Of a DNA stretch of 64,000 nucleotides, positions 8,025 to 17,430 are shown piece by piece. Within the stretch, counting starts at the first letter, position 1; each line of letters opens with the position of its first letter. Source of the DNA: Martelella mediterranea. GTDB lineage: Bacteria; Pseudomonadota; Alphaproteobacteria; Rhizobiales; Rhizobiaceae. The notes beneath the pieces are model-generated. The model did no database searches, was not told where the DNA came from, and was given only the letters and a program-made list of their open reading frames with translations. Position numbers and translations under genes: made by a program. The DNA lies in NCBI GenBank assembly GCA_003001975.1, contig PVUG01000013.1, forward strand, positions 1-64,000, in the 5' to 3' direction.

Positions 8025-9959
8025 TTACCCCGTCGTGCCGGTCGAGATGCCGGAGCGGCCGAGTGCGCGGAAGACCGTATCGACGATGCCGTCACGATCA
8101 AGCCCTGCCTTCCGGTACATGTCCTCGGGTTTGGCCTGTTCCATCCAGATATCGGGCAGCACCATCTGGCGCACCCGAAGGCCCTGATCGAGCAGGCCCT
8201 CATTGGCGAGGAACTGGATGACATGGGCGCCGAAACCACCGGCTGCACCCTCTTCGATGGTCACCAGCACTTCGTGATGTGCGGCAAGCTGGCGGATCAG
8301 GTCACGGTCGAGCGGCTTGGCAAAACGGGCATCGGCGACTGTCGTCGACAGGCCTGCCGCATTCAGCACGGTTGCCGCCTCGCGACATTCGCCAAGGCGC
8401 GTCCCGAAGGACAGCAGCGCCACCTTCGAGCCTTCCGAAATGATCCGGCCCTTGCCGATCTGAAGGATATCGCCGCGCTCCGGCAGTTCGATGCCCGTTC
8501 CCTCGCCACGCGGATAGCGAAACGAGATCGGCCCCTCGCTGTAATCGGCGGCGGTGCGGACCATGTGCATCAACTCCGCCTCGTCGGCTGCCGCCATCAC
8601 CACGAAGCCGGGCAGGGTGGCAAGGTAGGTGGTGTCGAACGAGCCGGCATGGGTCGGGCCGTCAGCGCCGACGAAACCGGCCCGGTCAATGGGAAAGCGC
8701 ACAGGCAGGCCCTGGATTGCAACGTCGTGAACCACCTGGTCATAGCCGCGCTGCAGGAAGGTCGAATAGAGCGCACAGAAGGGCTTTATGCCTTCGCTCG
8801 CCAGACCCGCCGCAAAGGTGACTGCGTGCTGTTCGGCAATGCCGACATCGAAAAGCCGGGTCGGATAGAGTTCCTGAAATTTATCGAGGCCGGTGCCGGA
8901 TGGCATTGCCGCGGTAATCGCCACGACATTTTCGTCGCGCCGCGCTTCCTCGATCAGGGCCTTGGAAAAGACGGAGGTATAGCTCGGCGCATTCGGCTTC
9001 GATTTCGTCTGCGTCCCGGTCACCACGTCGAAGCGGCTGACGGCGTGGCATTTGTCGGCCGCGGCTTCCGCCGGCGCATAGCCCTTGCCCTTCTGCGTTA
9101 CCACATGGATCAGCACGGGGCCGCGGGCATTGTCGCGGGCATTGCGCAGCACCGGCAGCAGGTGCTCGAAGGAATGGCCGTCAATCGGGCCGATATGATA
9201 GAAGCCGAGCTCCTCGAACATGGTTCCACCGGTGACGAAACCGCGGGCATGGCCGACGGCGCGCGATATCACGCGGTCGATCGACTTGCCGAGATAGGAA
9301 GTGATCCGCTTGGAGAAATCGCGAACCTCGAGATAGGCGCGACCGGAGGCAAGACGCGCCAGATAGGCGCTCATCGCCCCTGTCGGCGGGGCAATCGACA
9401 TATCGTTGTCGTTGAGGATCACGATCTGGCGGGCGCCAATTGCGCCGGCATTGTTGAGCGCTTCGAAGGCCATGCCGGCGGACATCGCGCCGTCGCCGAT
9501 GACCGAGATGACATTGCGCGGATTTTCCTGCAAATCGGAAGCAACCGCCATGCCCAGCCCGGCGGAAATCGAAGTGGAGGAATGACCAGCGCCAAAGGGA
9601 TCGTATTCGCTTTCCGCGCGGCGGGTGAAGCCGGAAAGGCCGTTTTCCTGCCGCAGGGTGCGCATCCGCTCACGCCGCCCGGTCAGGATCTTGTGCGGAT
9701 AGCACTGGTGCCCGACATCGAAGATCACTCGGTCATGCGGTGTATTGAAAACCTTGTGGATCGCAATCGTGAGCTCGACAACGCCGAGACCTGCGCCCAG
9801 ATGGCCACCGGTGCGCGAAACCGCGTCGATCATCTCCGCGCGCACTTCGCCGGCAAGCTGCGGCAAATCGTGATCATCCACCTCACGCAGGTCTGCGGGC
9901 AGGTTGATCCGGTCGAGAATGGAAGTTTTGGACGGTAGCGTCACTGCAACGGGCCTCAT
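8025..9959 (-). CDS. dxs: 1-deoxy-D-xylulose-5-phosphate synthase
   Basis: A 644-residue thiamine-diphosphate enzyme that condenses pyruvate and glyceraldehyde-3-phosphate to DXP, the first step of the MEP isoprenoid pathway. It has the full family length. Motifs: [44 protein letters not shown], the ThDP motif [24 protein letters not shown], and the transketolase-like pyrimidine domain [15 protein letters not shown] and [18 protein letters not shown]. In many alphaproteobacteria dxs lies beside xseB and tlyA, as here, with a pirin gene inserted. Start at ATG 9959. Confidence 0.97.
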   Translation of the reverse strand: MRPVAVTLPSKTSILDRINLPADLREVDDHDLPQLAGEVRAEMIDAVSRTGGHLGAGLGVVELTIAIHKVFNTPHDRVIFDVGHQCYPHKILTGRRERMRTLRQENGLSGFTRRAESEYDPFGAGHSSTSISAGLGMAVASDLQENPRNVISVIGDGAMSAGMAFEALNNAGAIGARQIVILNDNDMSIAPPTGAMSAYLARLASGRAYLEVRDFSKRITSYLGKSIDRVISRAVGHARGFVTGGTMFEELGFYHIGPIDGHSFEHLLPVLRNARDNARGPVLIHVVTQKGKGYAPAEAAADKCHAVSRFDVVTGTQTKSKPNAPSYTSVFSKALIEEARRDENVVAITAAMPSGTGLDKFQELYPTRLFDVGIAEQHAVTFAAGLASEGIKPFCALYSTFLQRGYDQVVHDVAIQGLPVRFPIDRAGFVGADGPTHAGSFDTTYLATLPGFVVMAAADEAELMHMVRTAADYSEGPISFRYPRGEGTGIELPERGDILQIGKGRIISEGSKVALLSFGTRLGECREAATVLNAAGLSTTVADARFAKPLDRDLIRQLAAHHEVLVTIEEGAAGGFGAHVIQFLANEGLLDQGLRVRQMVLPDIWMEQAKPEDMYRKAGLDRDGIVDTVFRALGRSGISTGTTG

Positions 9960-10005
9960 GCGCGAGCCGATCGCGCTCTTGTTTCTAAATCGTTTCTAGC
10001 GAATT

Positions 10006-10935
10006 TCAGCGTCCGGGCAAAGGAACAAATTCGGTTTCGTCGCCGGGCACCAGGCCGAAACGGCCCTGCCGCCAGTCTTCTTTCGCCTGTTCGATCCGTT
10101 CCTTGGAGGACGAAACGAAATTCCACCAGATATGGCGCGGTTTTTCGAGCGCCGCTCCACCAAAAAGCATGAGACGGCATCCATGTTCCCCCGCGCCCGA
10201 AATTGTGATCGTGTCATGCGGGGCAAGAACCAGCAATTGCTCGGCCTTGAAGACATCCCCGGCAATCTCGATTTCGCCTTCTAGCACGTAGATCGCGCGT
10301 TCTTCATGTTCGGCGGGAAAGGAAAACCGGGCGCCGGGCCTCAAGGCGAGATCGACGAACAGCGTATCGGTGAATGTATGCACATCGGCCTTCAGGCCCG
10401 AAAAATTGCCCAGTACAACGCGGCCGCTGACGCCGTTTTCCGAAATGGTGGGCAGGGCGTTCTTTTCGGTGTGGCCGAAGGTCGGGTCGATCTCCTCGTC
10501 GTTTTCGGGCAGGGCAAGCCAGGTCTGGACGCCGGAAAGGGCGTGCGGGCGCAGCCTCAGGTCTTCCGGCGTGCGCTCCGAGTGGACAATGCCGCGCCCC
10601 GCAGTCATCAGGTTGACATCACCGGGGCGGATGACGGTGTGGTTGCCGAGCGTGTCGCGATGACCGATCTCGCCGGAGGTCAGATAGGTGACGGTTGACA
10701 GCCCGATATGCGGATGCGGCTTGACGTCGAGCGCCTCGCCATTGCCGCCGAAACGGGCAGGCCCCATGCGGTCGAAGAAGATAAACGGCCCTACGAGCCG
10801 CCGCTTGATGGTCGGCAGTGCGCGACGGACTTCGAACCCGCCAATGTCGCTGGTGCGCGGAAGAATGAGCTGCGACACGGCCTTGCAGGATTGCGCATCA
10901 CCGAATTCAGGATCAGGTCCCGGAAAGAACGACAT
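10006..10935 (-). CDS. Pirin-family protein
   Basis: A 309-residue bicupin protein. The N-terminal cupin carries the pirin metal-binding set: HPHIGLSTVTYL, GHRDTLGNH and IVHSERTP, which supply three His and a Glu for a metal such as Fe. The C-terminal cupin begins near residue 190 (FPAEHEERAIYVLEGEIEI). Known pirins act as quercetin dioxygenases or as redox-sensing co-regulators; which applies here cannot be told. It lies between xseB and dxs on the same strand, 46 bases before dxs and 41 bases after xseB, and is probably in the same transcript. Confidence 0.9.
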   Translation of the reverse strand: MSFFPGPDPEFGDAQSCKAVSQLILPRTSDIGGFEVRRALPTIKRRLVGPFIFFDRMGPARFGGNGEALDVKPHPHIGLSTVTYLTSGEIGHRDTLGNHTVIRPGDVNLMTAGRGIVHSERTPEDLRLRPHALSGVQTWLALPENDEEIDPTFGHTEKNALPTISENGVSGRVVLGNFSGLKADVHTFTDTLFVDLALRPGARFSFPAEHEERAIYVLEGEIEIAGDVFKAEQLLVLAPHDTITISGAGEHGCRLMLFGGAALEKPRHIWWNFVSSSKERIEQAKEDWRQGRFGLVPGDETEFVPLPGR

Positions 10936-10976
10936 TGCTGCACACCCCCTGCGCTTCCCGCGCTGTCATGAGTTCG

Positions 10977-11231
10977 TCAGGCCTGATCGAGCGGTTCTGT
11001 CGCCGCGGGCTGGCCATCCCGGTCGAGACGGATCTTTTCAACACGCGCCTCGGCGGCATTCAGCAGCTTTTCGCAGTGTTTTTTCAGTTCTTCGCCGCGG
11101 GCGTAAATGGCAATCGATTCATCGAGCGCCACATCGCCGCGCTCGAGGCGCGCAACGATCCGCTCGAGTTCTTCCACGGCCCGTTCGAACGTCAGCTCGG
11201 AGACGGCGGTGGGCTTTGCTGGATCGGTCAT
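10977..11231 (-). CDS. xseB: Exodeoxyribonuclease VII small subunit
   Basis: An 84-residue helical protein, typical length for XseB. The family signature is clear: [21 protein letters not shown], then [19 protein letters not shown]. With XseA it forms exonuclease VII, which degrades single-stranded DNA in both directions. ATG 11231 is chosen over an upstream ATG at 11267 because the extra 12 residues are outside the family. It heads the xseB-pirin-dxs-tlyA-methyltransferase run. The large subunit is not in this window. Confidence 0.93.
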   Translation of the reverse strand: MTDPAKPTAVSELTFERAVEELERIVARLERGDVALDESIAIYARGEELKKHCEKLLNAAEARVEKIRLDRDGQPAATEPLDQA

Positions 11232-11532
11232 AGTCTTGCCTCTTGAAATTTCGATAGTCGCCCGCACTTATCGTGGCGATGCCGTTCAGGCAAGGTAATG
11301 CAAGGCGTGGCGAATGCAAGGCGCTGTCGTGTCGACAATCGGGCGGCCGGCAGGCGAGGCGGCCATTGCCCCAAGCTTTCAAACAGCCCGTCATGGCATT
11401 TGATGTGGAAAGGTTCTATAGAACGCAGACGTGGACCGCATTGTCGCAGATATGCGCAATGCCGGTTTGCCGGGTTTTGCGTAAAGGGTTGCGTGACCGC
11501 AAGCGGTGAGCGTGGCCGGGAAGGTGTGGCCG

Positions 11533-11931
11533 ATGGATGACAGGCATCCGGAGCGAATTGAACTGCGTGTTCCTTACCGGGATATCGATATGCATGGGCG
11601 CATGCACACCGCCGCCTATATCGAGCATGCGGAAGAGGCGCTGGCGCGTTTCTGGCGCTATCGCCCGGCGGTGGACGGCGAGCCGGCCTATGTCGTGCGC
11701 AAGGTCGGCTGCACCTATTACCGGGGCCTGAGAAACGGCGAACTGGCGCAGTTGACCGTGCGCGCGGCAAAGATCGGCGGCAAGTCGATCGGGTTCAACG
11801 TCGCCGTACAGGCGGGAAACGAGATTGCCGCAGAGGTCGAACTTTTGTGGACTGCCGTGCATCAGGAAAGCGGCGAGCCCGCGCCCCTGCCGGAGGCGAC
11901 GCGGGACTGGCTTTATTCGTTTCTGGACTGA
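11533..11931 (+). CDS. Acyl-CoA thioesterase of the hotdog (4HBT) fold
   Basis: A 132-residue single-domain hotdog protein. The N-terminal signature LRVPYRDIDMHGRMHTAAYIEHAEEALARFW is the 4-hydroxybenzoyl-CoA thioesterase/YbgC-type motif: the D-x-D-x-x-G and the long central helix are visible, although the usual HVNN is replaced by MHTA. It probably hydrolyses an acyl-CoA. GTG 11506 would add 9 residues; ATG 11533, preceded by GGGAAGG, fits the family better. Its stop is 5 bases from the convergent bioY stop. The substrate is not known. Confidence 0.82.
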   Translation: MDDRHPERIELRVPYRDIDMHGRMHTAAYIEHAEEALARFWRYRPAVDGEPAYVVRKVGCTYYRGLRNGELAQLTVRAAKIGGKSIGFNVAVQAGNEIAAEVELLWTAVHQESGEPAPLPEATRDWLYSFLD

Positions 11932-11936
11932 AGCGT

Positions 11937-12500
11937 TCAGAGCGACCTTTTCGGCAGCAATGGATATCCCAGCATCACCGCTCGGCCGGCAAGGGCTGCA
12001 AGCCCGGCCTTGATCAGATCGCCGGGCACAAATGCCAGCGTTCCGGCCACCGCTTTCGAGACGCCGGTGCCTGCGCCGTAGGCCAGCCAGGCAATCCCGA
12101 GGAAATAGACCACCACAATGCCGCCCATGGCAGCCGCGATGAAAAAGCCGAAGGTCTGTTTCAGCGGGCTTTGTGTATCGGCGTAGATTTCGGCTAGCGC
12201 GCCCGCAAAATAGGCGCCCGGCAGCCAGCCGACCAGGAAGCCGGCCGTGGGGCCGACAAACACGCCAAGGCCGCCGCGTCCGCCGGAAAGCACCGGCAGG
12301 CCGATGATGATCAACACGAACAGCAGCAACACAGCCGCCGCGCCGCGTTTGCGGCCGAGGATGATGCCGGCCAGCATGACGCCGAGTGTCTGTGCCGTGA
12401 CCGGCACGGGAATGAAGGCGATCGGGATCGGCGGGAGAATGCCGAGCGCCGCGATGATGGCCGCAAAGAGCGATACCAGAACCAGGTCGCGTGAGGTCAT
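11937..12500 (-). CDS. bioY: Biotin transporter substrate-binding subunit BioY
   Basis: A 187-residue integral membrane protein, the S-component (biotin-binding) subunit of the energy-coupling-factor importer BioMNY. It has five or six hydrophobic helices and the BioY motifs ITPVPVTAQTLGVMLAG-like (here IPVPVTAQTLGVMLAGIILG), the aromatic/glycine loop GPTAGFLVGW, and FVPGDLIKAGLAA near the C terminus. It overlaps bioN by 4 bases (ATGA), which indicates translational coupling. This cell can therefore scavenge biotin. Confidence 0.95.
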   Translation of the reverse strand: MTSRDLVLVSLFAAIIAALGILPPIPIAFIPVPVTAQTLGVMLAGIILGRKRGAAAVLLLFVLIIIGLPVLSGGRGGLGVFVGPTAGFLVGWLPGAYFAGALAEIYADTQSPLKQTFGFFIAAAMGGIVVVYFLGIAWLAYGAGTGVSKAVAGTLAFVPGDLIKAGLAALAGRAVMLGYPLLPKRSL

Positions 12501-13120
12501 TTCGTCTTCCTTTTCTGTGGCCGTCCGCGAATGCCGCGGGCGTCGATTGCATCGGCGATACTGTCCGCATCCCGCAGGGTCAAGATGATCAGCGGAACGA
12601 TTGCGCCGGTTGGCCTGAAGGCAATGCCGCGCGCCCGGTGCGCATCGCGAATGGCGCTGTAGCGCGAAAGGATATCCGGAACGAAGCGGATCACAAGTCC
12701 GATTGCAAGGCCGATGTCTGCAGCTCTGATGAGCCCGGCGCGTTCAAGCGGCATGGCCCAGCGCGTGATGGTGTCGATGAAGGCGGGAACCGGTGTTGCC
12801 GCCGTGATGGCCGCGGCCAGAAACATCAGTGCCGAAAGCCTGAGAACGGAGGTGGCCGCGACCTGCCAGGGATTGAAAATCAGATTGAAACCGCCAACCA
12901 GGAGAATTGCCGCACCGATCGGCACAAGGCGCGCCAGCGCCTGACGCGGCTGCATCGGCAACATGAAATAAAGGCCCGCGGCAGCGGCCATCATGAGGGC
13001 AAGCACAGTCAGACTGCCGATCAGGAAGATGGCGATGCTGAATGCAATCAGGCCGGCGAGCTTTATCCCGGGCGCCATGCGGTGGAGGAATGAGTTGCCT
13101 TCGACGTAAAGCGACTGCAT
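12497..13120 (-). CDS. bioN: ECF transporter T-component BioN
   Basis: A 207-residue membrane protein, the EcfT-type coupling subunit of the biotin importer. It has about five hydrophobic segments and a C-terminal cytoplasmic part with two alanine/arginine-glycine motifs that contact the ATPase: YSAIRDAHRARGI and IADAIDARGIRGR. It overlaps bioM by one base and bioY by four, so the three genes form one tight operon bioM-bioN-bioY. Confidence 0.93.
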   Translation of the reverse strand: MQSLYVEGNSFLHRMAPGIKLAGLIAFSIAIFLIGSLTVLALMMAAAAGLYFMLPMQPRQALARLVPIGAAILLVGGFNLIFNPWQVAATSVLRLSALMFLAAAITAATPVPAFIDTITRWAMPLERAGLIRAADIGLAIGLVIRFVPDILSRYSAIRDAHRARGIAFRPTGAIVPLIILTLRDADSIADAIDARGIRGRPQKRKTK

Positions 13121-13797
13121 CAGCGGTTCATCGCCTCGTATTGCTCGATGACTGTCCCGGCGGGGCCGTCGCCGATGAGACGGCCTTCGTGAAACAGCAA
13201 TACGCGCTCAAATGAAGCGAGTGTCGCCAGATCGTGCGAGATCGCGATGACGTCCTCGTCCAGCGCGTCGATGGTTTCGGCAACGCGGCGGCGGTTTCTG
13301 AGATCGAGCTGGTTGGTCGGCTCATCGAGAATGACCAGCGAGGGGCGGGGGGCGAGCACGGCGGCAAGGGCGGCGAGCTGCAGTTCCCCACCCGAAAGCT
13401 CATGGGCGCGCCGTCTGGCGAGATGGGCGATGCCGAGCCGTGCAAGGGTGCTTTCGGCCCGTGCGGCAATGTCTGCCTTTGCCACGCCGCGCGCCTTCAG
13501 TCCAAGTTCGATATCATCCTGCAGGATCGGCAGAATGATCTGGTTTTGCGGTGACTGGAACACATAGCCGGCATCGGCATTGACGGCAGCCAGCTCTTTC
13601 ACCGTATCGCGACCGTTGACGGTAACGGTTCCGGTGCCTGGTTTCGTCAGCCCGTTGATCAGCCGCGCAAAGGTGGTCTTGCCGGAGCCGTTGAGCCCGA
13701 TAATGCCGATCCGGTGTCCGGTCAGTGTCAATGTCAGCGGATGAAGCGCCGTGCGGCCCTCAAAGGCCACGCCGGCTTCACGGAATTCGATCTTCAA
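13120..13797 (-). CDS. bioM: ECF transporter ATPase BioM
   Basis: A 225-residue ABC ATPase that powers biotin import. Motifs: Walker A GLNGSGKTTFARL, Q-loop VFQSPQNQIILP, signature HELSGGELQLAALAAVL, Walker B LVILDEPTNQLD, and the switch His in AISHDLATL. QSPQNQI is typical of ECF ATPases. The start is unusual: TTG at 13797, set by GGGAG 8 bases upstream; no ATG or GTG start is available in frame nearby. A TTG may keep expression low. A perfect palindrome 36 bases upstream is a candidate operator. Confidence 0.93.
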   Translation of the reverse strand: MKIEFREAGVAFEGRTALHPLTLTLTGHRIGIIGLNGSGKTTFARLINGLTKPGTGTVTVNGRDTVKELAAVNADAGYVFQSPQNQIILPILQDDIELGLKARGVAKADIAARAESTLARLGIAHLARRRAHELSGGELQLAALAAVLAPRPSLVILDEPTNQLDLRNRRRVAETIDALDEDVIAISHDLATLASFERVLLFHEGRLIGDGPAGTVIEQYEAMNR

Positions 13798-13832
13798 AAT
13801 GCGCTCCCGGTCAAGACCGCATCCTTATAGTC

Positions 13833-13851
13833 ATCGAAATCACATTTCGAT
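13833..13851. promoter_or_regulatory. Perfect palindrome upstream of bioMNY
   Basis: ATCGAAAT-CAC-ATTTCGAT, 8-bp arms around 3 bases, lies 36 bases before the bioM start codon. It does not match the TTATAGATAA-type BioR box known from Rhizobiales, so it is either another operator or a hairpin. Confidence 0.45.
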
Positions 13852-13998
13852 AGGGGGAGTTAGGAGCTCCCGAAAGGCAAGGTCCTCGCCATGCTGCGCT
13901 GGCCGGCGCATTTTGCTGTGTCCTGTCGTTCCATTACGGGGCACGGCTAGCCGTTGTGGCCTGTTTCTGTTCGTATCCGTGGTCTACTGACTGAAAAC

Positions 13999-14328
13999 TT
14001 ACGGCACAACGACCATGGGGCTGTTGGGTGAGGACGCGCCTGGGCCGCCGTTCGATAAAATCGCAAACGCCCGCGCGTAGATATGATCACCTGCTGTGGC
14101 AAAGGATGTCGAGATCTGCCAACTGCCATCGCTGTTTACTGTGGTCAGCATCGGGTTCAACGTGTTGTTGTCCTTAGACCGATCGAAGACTTTTATTCCG
14201 ACCGTTTCTCCGTCCGGAAGATTGCTGGTATCCTCCGTACCCTTGATGCAAAATCCTTTCGTTCCGAAAAACGTGATGGGTGTAATACTCACGATGACGG
14301 GTGGGTTCGGGATAATCATATTTGTCAT
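13999..14328 (-). CDS. Small Ig-like domain protein, tandem copy 2
   Basis: A 109-residue protein that is essentially one Ig-like (beta-sandwich) domain: VIVSITPITFFGTKGF, an ED-x-SNLP turn, VGIKVFDRS, NSDGSWQI, then GDHIYARAFA and a proline-rich end. It is a paralogue of the next gene upstream (about half the residues identical by eye). It has no signal peptide or membrane segment. ATG 14328 is chosen because AGGAG lies 7 bases upstream; a nearer ATG is too close to the ribosome site. GC content is lower than in neighbouring genes. Function unknown; similar modules occur in adhesins and secreted repeat proteins. Confidence 0.65.
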   Translation of the reverse strand: MTNMIIPNPPVIVSITPITFFGTKGFCIKGTEDTSNLPDGETVGIKVFDRSKDNNTLNPMLTTVNSDGSWQISTSFATAGDHIYARAFAILSNGGPGASSPNSPMVVVP

Positions 14329-14471
14329 TGTCATGTCTCCTGTTTGGCTTGTCACCGTCGTCCGTACTTTCAGCAATCATTGGTTGTTTTGGTCGGGTGG
14401 AGTTATGGAAATGCTCTCGCTGATCGATACGGCACTGGTGGCGGCGTGTGGGTTTGTGACGGCCTTGGTTT

Positions 14472-14807
14472 TCAATTCCGCTGCGGCACAACGACGGTGA
14501 GACTGGGGCGCGAGGTGGCCCCCGGGCTGCCGTCTGGGGTGAGCGTCAATGCCATGGCGTTGATCAGGTCGCCTGAATTGGCTGCAATAAGGATCTGCCA
14601 GCTACCGTCGCTGTTTGTCGTCGTCGGCCCTCCAACCACTGCACCGCCCGTACTCTGGTCGAAGATGTCGATTTTGACCGAATATCCGCTCGGAATATTG
14701 CTGATATCTTCTGTTCCCTTGACGAGAAAACCGGGAGTTCCGACGAAGGTCGTCGGTGTAATGCTCGTGATGACAGGTGAATTCGGAATAACGACTTGGC
14801 TTGTCAT
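14472..14807 (-). CDS. Small Ig-like domain protein, tandem copy 1
   Basis: A 111-residue single-domain protein: VITSITPTTFVGTPGF, then GTEDISNIPSG, VKIDIFDQS, NSDGSWQI, and LTPDGSPGATS before a hydrophobic VVVPQ end. Start ATG 14807 follows AGGAG by 8 bases; the same leader is conserved in the second copy, so the duplication included the ribosome site. There is no export signal. It lies 143 bases before its paralogue and the two are probably co-transcribed. The C-terminal module of the propeller protein at 531-1958 has the same order of motifs, so the three may belong to one functional group (inference). Confidence 0.65.
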   Translation of the reverse strand: MTSQVVIPNSPVITSITPTTFVGTPGFLVKGTEDISNIPSGYSVKIDIFDQSTGGAVVGGPTTTNSDGSWQILIAANSGDLINAMALTLTPDGSPGATSRPSLTVVVPQRN

Positions 14808-15043
14808 TGCTGTATCTCCTGTTTGGTTTGATGCAGTTTTTTGTATCAATTGCAATTTAAGGTTGCAATATATCTTGTTACGCTTTATTTGCGCGTCTTG
14901 TGCAAATTGACTGCCGTTGAGAACCGGCTTTCAGGGCGCATGATCTGTGTGGGCGGAAGCGCGTTTGAAATCGAACTGGACCCTGGCTGGTACTTAAATG
15001 CGTACTTGTTCTTATTTTGTCCGAATCGGACTACAGTCCGTCC

Positions 15044-16237
15044 ATGACAAGATTCATCGAAAACGGGCAGGCGCGCCGCATCTTTCTTGCCCGGCAGGGG
15101 CTTGCGGGCTCGCCGGCGCAGGCGATGGACAAGGCTGGCCTTATGGCGTTGATCGAGAAGATCGGCTTTGTTCAGGTCGATTCGATCCGCACCGTTGAGC
15201 GGGCGCACGATCTCATTCTGTTTTCCCGAAACCAGACCTTTCGCCGCCATCACCTGACGGCACTTCTGGAAAAGGACCGCGGCCTGTTCGAGCACTGGAC
15301 CCATGACGCCTCGCTCATTCCCACGCGCTTCTATCCCTACTGGAAGCACCGCTTTGCCCGCGAGCGGGAACGCCTCGTTGAACGCTGGCGCAAATGGCAG
15401 GGGGAGGGCTTCGAAGCGGTTTTCGAAGAGACCTATGCCGCGGTCAGGGACAATGGCCCGCTTTTCTCCCGTGATCTCAAGGACGATGATCACGTCTCCG
15501 GCGGCTGGTGGAACTGGCATCCGGCCAAGACTGCGCTTGAATATCACTGGCGCACCGGCCGCGTAGCGATTTGTCATCGGGTCAATTTCCAGAAGGCCTA
15601 TGACCTTTCCGAGCGGGTGATCCCGGACGAACACCGCCTTGGCGAAGTCGATCATGACGCTTTCGTCGATTGGGCCTGCCGAGCCGCCCTCAAGCGGCTG
15701 GGCTTTGCGACCTCGGGCGAGATCGCAGCCTTCTTCGATATCGTCACGCCGCAGGAGGCGAGGACCTGGGTGGAGAATAACCGTGACCATCTGGCGGAGG
15801 TCGCCCTCGAGACCGTGGATGCGGGAAAGCTGCGCCAGGCCTTCGCGCTTGCCGAAGAGGTCGATACGCTTGCCGAGGTGCCGGAACCGCCGGGTCGCGT
15901 GCGGGTGTTGAGCCCGTTCGATCCGCTGTTGCGCGACCGGGCGCGGGCCGAACGGCTGTTCGGCTTTTCCTACCGGATCGAGGTGTTCGTTCCCGAACCG
16001 AAACGGCAATATGGCTATTATGTTTTCCCGCTTCTGGAGGGCGCGCGGCTGATCGGCCGCATCGACATGAAGGCGGATCGCAAGCGTGGCACGCTTGATG
16101 TGCGCAAACTGTGGCTTGAGCCCGGCGTGCGGCCGTCGAACGGGCGGCTGGAAAAGCTCGATGCCGAGCTGTCGCGGCTTGCCCGCTTCACCGGCGTGGA
16201 GCGGGTGGAATACCTGTCGGGGTGGCGCGACGTCTGA
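15044..16237 (+). CDS. YcaQ/AlkX-type DNA glycosylase (winged-helix)
   Basis: A 397-residue protein of the HTH_42 family (YcaQ in E. coli). YcaQ/AlkX unhooks DNA interstrand crosslinks and removes some alkylated bases. The catalytic QxD motif is visible as GFVQVDSIRTVERAHDLILFSR near residue 45; conserved blocks HEWTHD-like (here EHWTHDASLIP), GGWWNWHPAKTALEYHWRTG, and FDPLLRDRARAERLFGF-x-YRIE also fit. ATG 15044 is chosen over upstream non-ATG options. It ends 34 bases from the convergent aroC and shares a hairpin with it. Confidence 0.88.
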   Translation: MTRFIENGQARRIFLARQGLAGSPAQAMDKAGLMALIEKIGFVQVDSIRTVERAHDLILFSRNQTFRRHHLTALLEKDRGLFEHWTHDASLIPTRFYPYWKHRFARERERLVERWRKWQGEGFEAVFEETYAAVRDNGPLFSRDLKDDDHVSGGWWNWHPAKTALEYHWRTGRVAICHRVNFQKAYDLSERVIPDEHRLGEVDHDAFVDWACRAALKRLGFATSGEIAAFFDIVTPQEARTWVENNRDHLAEVALETVDAGKLRQAFALAEEVDTLAEVPEPPGRVRVLSPFDPLLRDRARAERLFGFSYRIEVFVPEPKRQYGYYVFPLLEGARLIGRIDMKADRKRGTLDVRKLWLEPGVRPSNGRLEKLDAELSRLARFTGVERVEYLSGWRDV

Positions 16238-16250
16238 CGCTTTGCGGTGC

Positions 16251-16267
16251 TGCCGGATGCTCCGGCA
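16251..16267. terminator. Hairpin between convergent glycosylase and aroC genes
   Basis: TGCCGGA-TGC-TCCGGCA is a 7-bp stem with a 3-base loop in the 34-base gap. No T run is present on the plus strand. Confidence 0.45.
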
Positions 16268-16271
16268 AATC

Positions 16272-17369
16272 TCAGTCCAGCCGGCCCGTCTGTCCGCGGT
16301 CGCGCAGATAGTGGTCGGCAATCGTGCAGGCCATCATGGCTTCGCCGATCGGCACGGCGCGGATACCGACGCAAGGGTCGTGGCGGCCCTTGGTTCTCAA
16401 TTCCACTTCCTGCCCGTCCTGGTCGATTGTCTGGCGCCGGGTGAGGATCGATGACGTCGGCTTGATCGCAAAGCGGGCGACAATCGGCTCGCCGGTCGAA
16501 ATCCCGCCGAGAATGCCGCCGGCATGGTTCGACAGGAAGCGCGGGGTGCCGTCCTTGCCGATGCGCATTTCGTCGGCGTTTTCCTCGCCGGTCAGTTCGG
16601 CTGCGCCGAAACCTTCGCCGATTTCCACGCCCTTGACCGCATTGATCGACATCAGCCCGGAGGCGATATCCTGATCGAGTTTGGCATAGATCGGAGCGCC
16701 GAGACCGGCAGGCACGCCTTCGGCAATCACTTCCACCACCGCACCGACTGAGGAGCCGGCCTTGCGGATGTCATCCAGGTAACGCTCCCAGATCGGCACC
16801 ATTTCGGCATCGGGGCAGAACAACGGATTGTTGTCGATTTCCGACCAGTCCCAGTTCTCGCGGTTGATCCTGTGCTTGCCGACCTGCACCAGCGCGCCGC
16901 GGAAGGTGACATTCGGCAGCAGCTTGCGGGCAATGGCGCCGGCGGCCACACGGGTTGCCGTTTCGCGCGCGGACGAGCGGCCACCGCCGCGATAGTCGCG
17001 CAGACCGTATTTGACGTCATAGGTATAATCGGCGTGGCCCGGACGGTATTGCCGCGCGATCTCGCCGTAATCCTTGGAGCGCTGATCGGTATTCTCGATC
17101 ATCAGCGAAATCGGCGTGCCGGTGGTGATGTAGCTGTCGCGTTCGCTTTGCGGCAGAACGCCGGAGAGAACCTTCACGGCATCCGCCTCGCGGCGCTGGG
17201 TGACGAAACGTGACTGGCCGGGCTTGCGGCGGTCGAGATATTTCTGGATCTCGGAGAGTTCGAATTCAATGCCGGGAGGGCAACCGTCAATCACACAGCC
17301 GATGGCGGGGCCATGGCTCTCGCCCCAGGTGGTGACGCGGAAAAGATGTCCGAATGTATTATGCGACAT
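16272..17369 (-). CDS. aroC: Chorismate synthase
   Basis: A 365-residue FMN-dependent enzyme that converts 5-enolpyruvylshikimate-3-phosphate to chorismate, the last common step to aromatic amino acids. The three family signatures are present: [42 protein letters not shown], and [17 protein letters not shown]. It is of the usual length and starts at ATG 17369 (MSHNTFG). A phosphatase gene follows upstream on the same strand, 61 bases away. Confidence 0.97.
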   Translation of the reverse strand: MSHNTFGHLFRVTTWGESHGPAIGCVIDGCPPGIEFELSEIQKYLDRRKPGQSRFVTQRREADAVKVLSGVLPQSERDSYITTGTPISLMIENTDQRSKDYGEIARQYRPGHADYTYDVKYGLRDYRGGGRSSARETATRVAAGAIARKLLPNVTFRGALVQVGKHRINRENWDWSEIDNNPLFCPDAEMVPIWERYLDDIRKAGSSVGAVVEVIAEGVPAGLGAPIYAKLDQDIASGLMSINAVKGVEIGEGFGAAELTGEENADEMRIGKDGTPRFLSNHAGGILGGISTGEPIVARFAIKPTSSILTRRQTIDQDGQEVELRTKGRHDPCVGIRAVPIGEAMMACTIADHYLRDRGQTGRLD

Positions 17370-17430
17370 GAAATACCTCTGCCGTCGTTTCGCGGCTTCG
17401 CTCTATCGCAATTGAGGGCAGAGGGAAAGC

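Noticed and set aside
7143-9938. A 931-codon open frame on the plus strand
   Set aside because: It runs antisense to tlyA and dxs, which have clear family motifs; its translation is low in family signals and rich in Arg/His/Gln, typical of an antisense frame in GC-rich DNA.
14083-14910. A 275-codon plus-strand frame across the Ig-like pair
   Set aside because: The minus-strand genes have matched ribosome sites and conserved paralogous sequence; the plus frame has neither.
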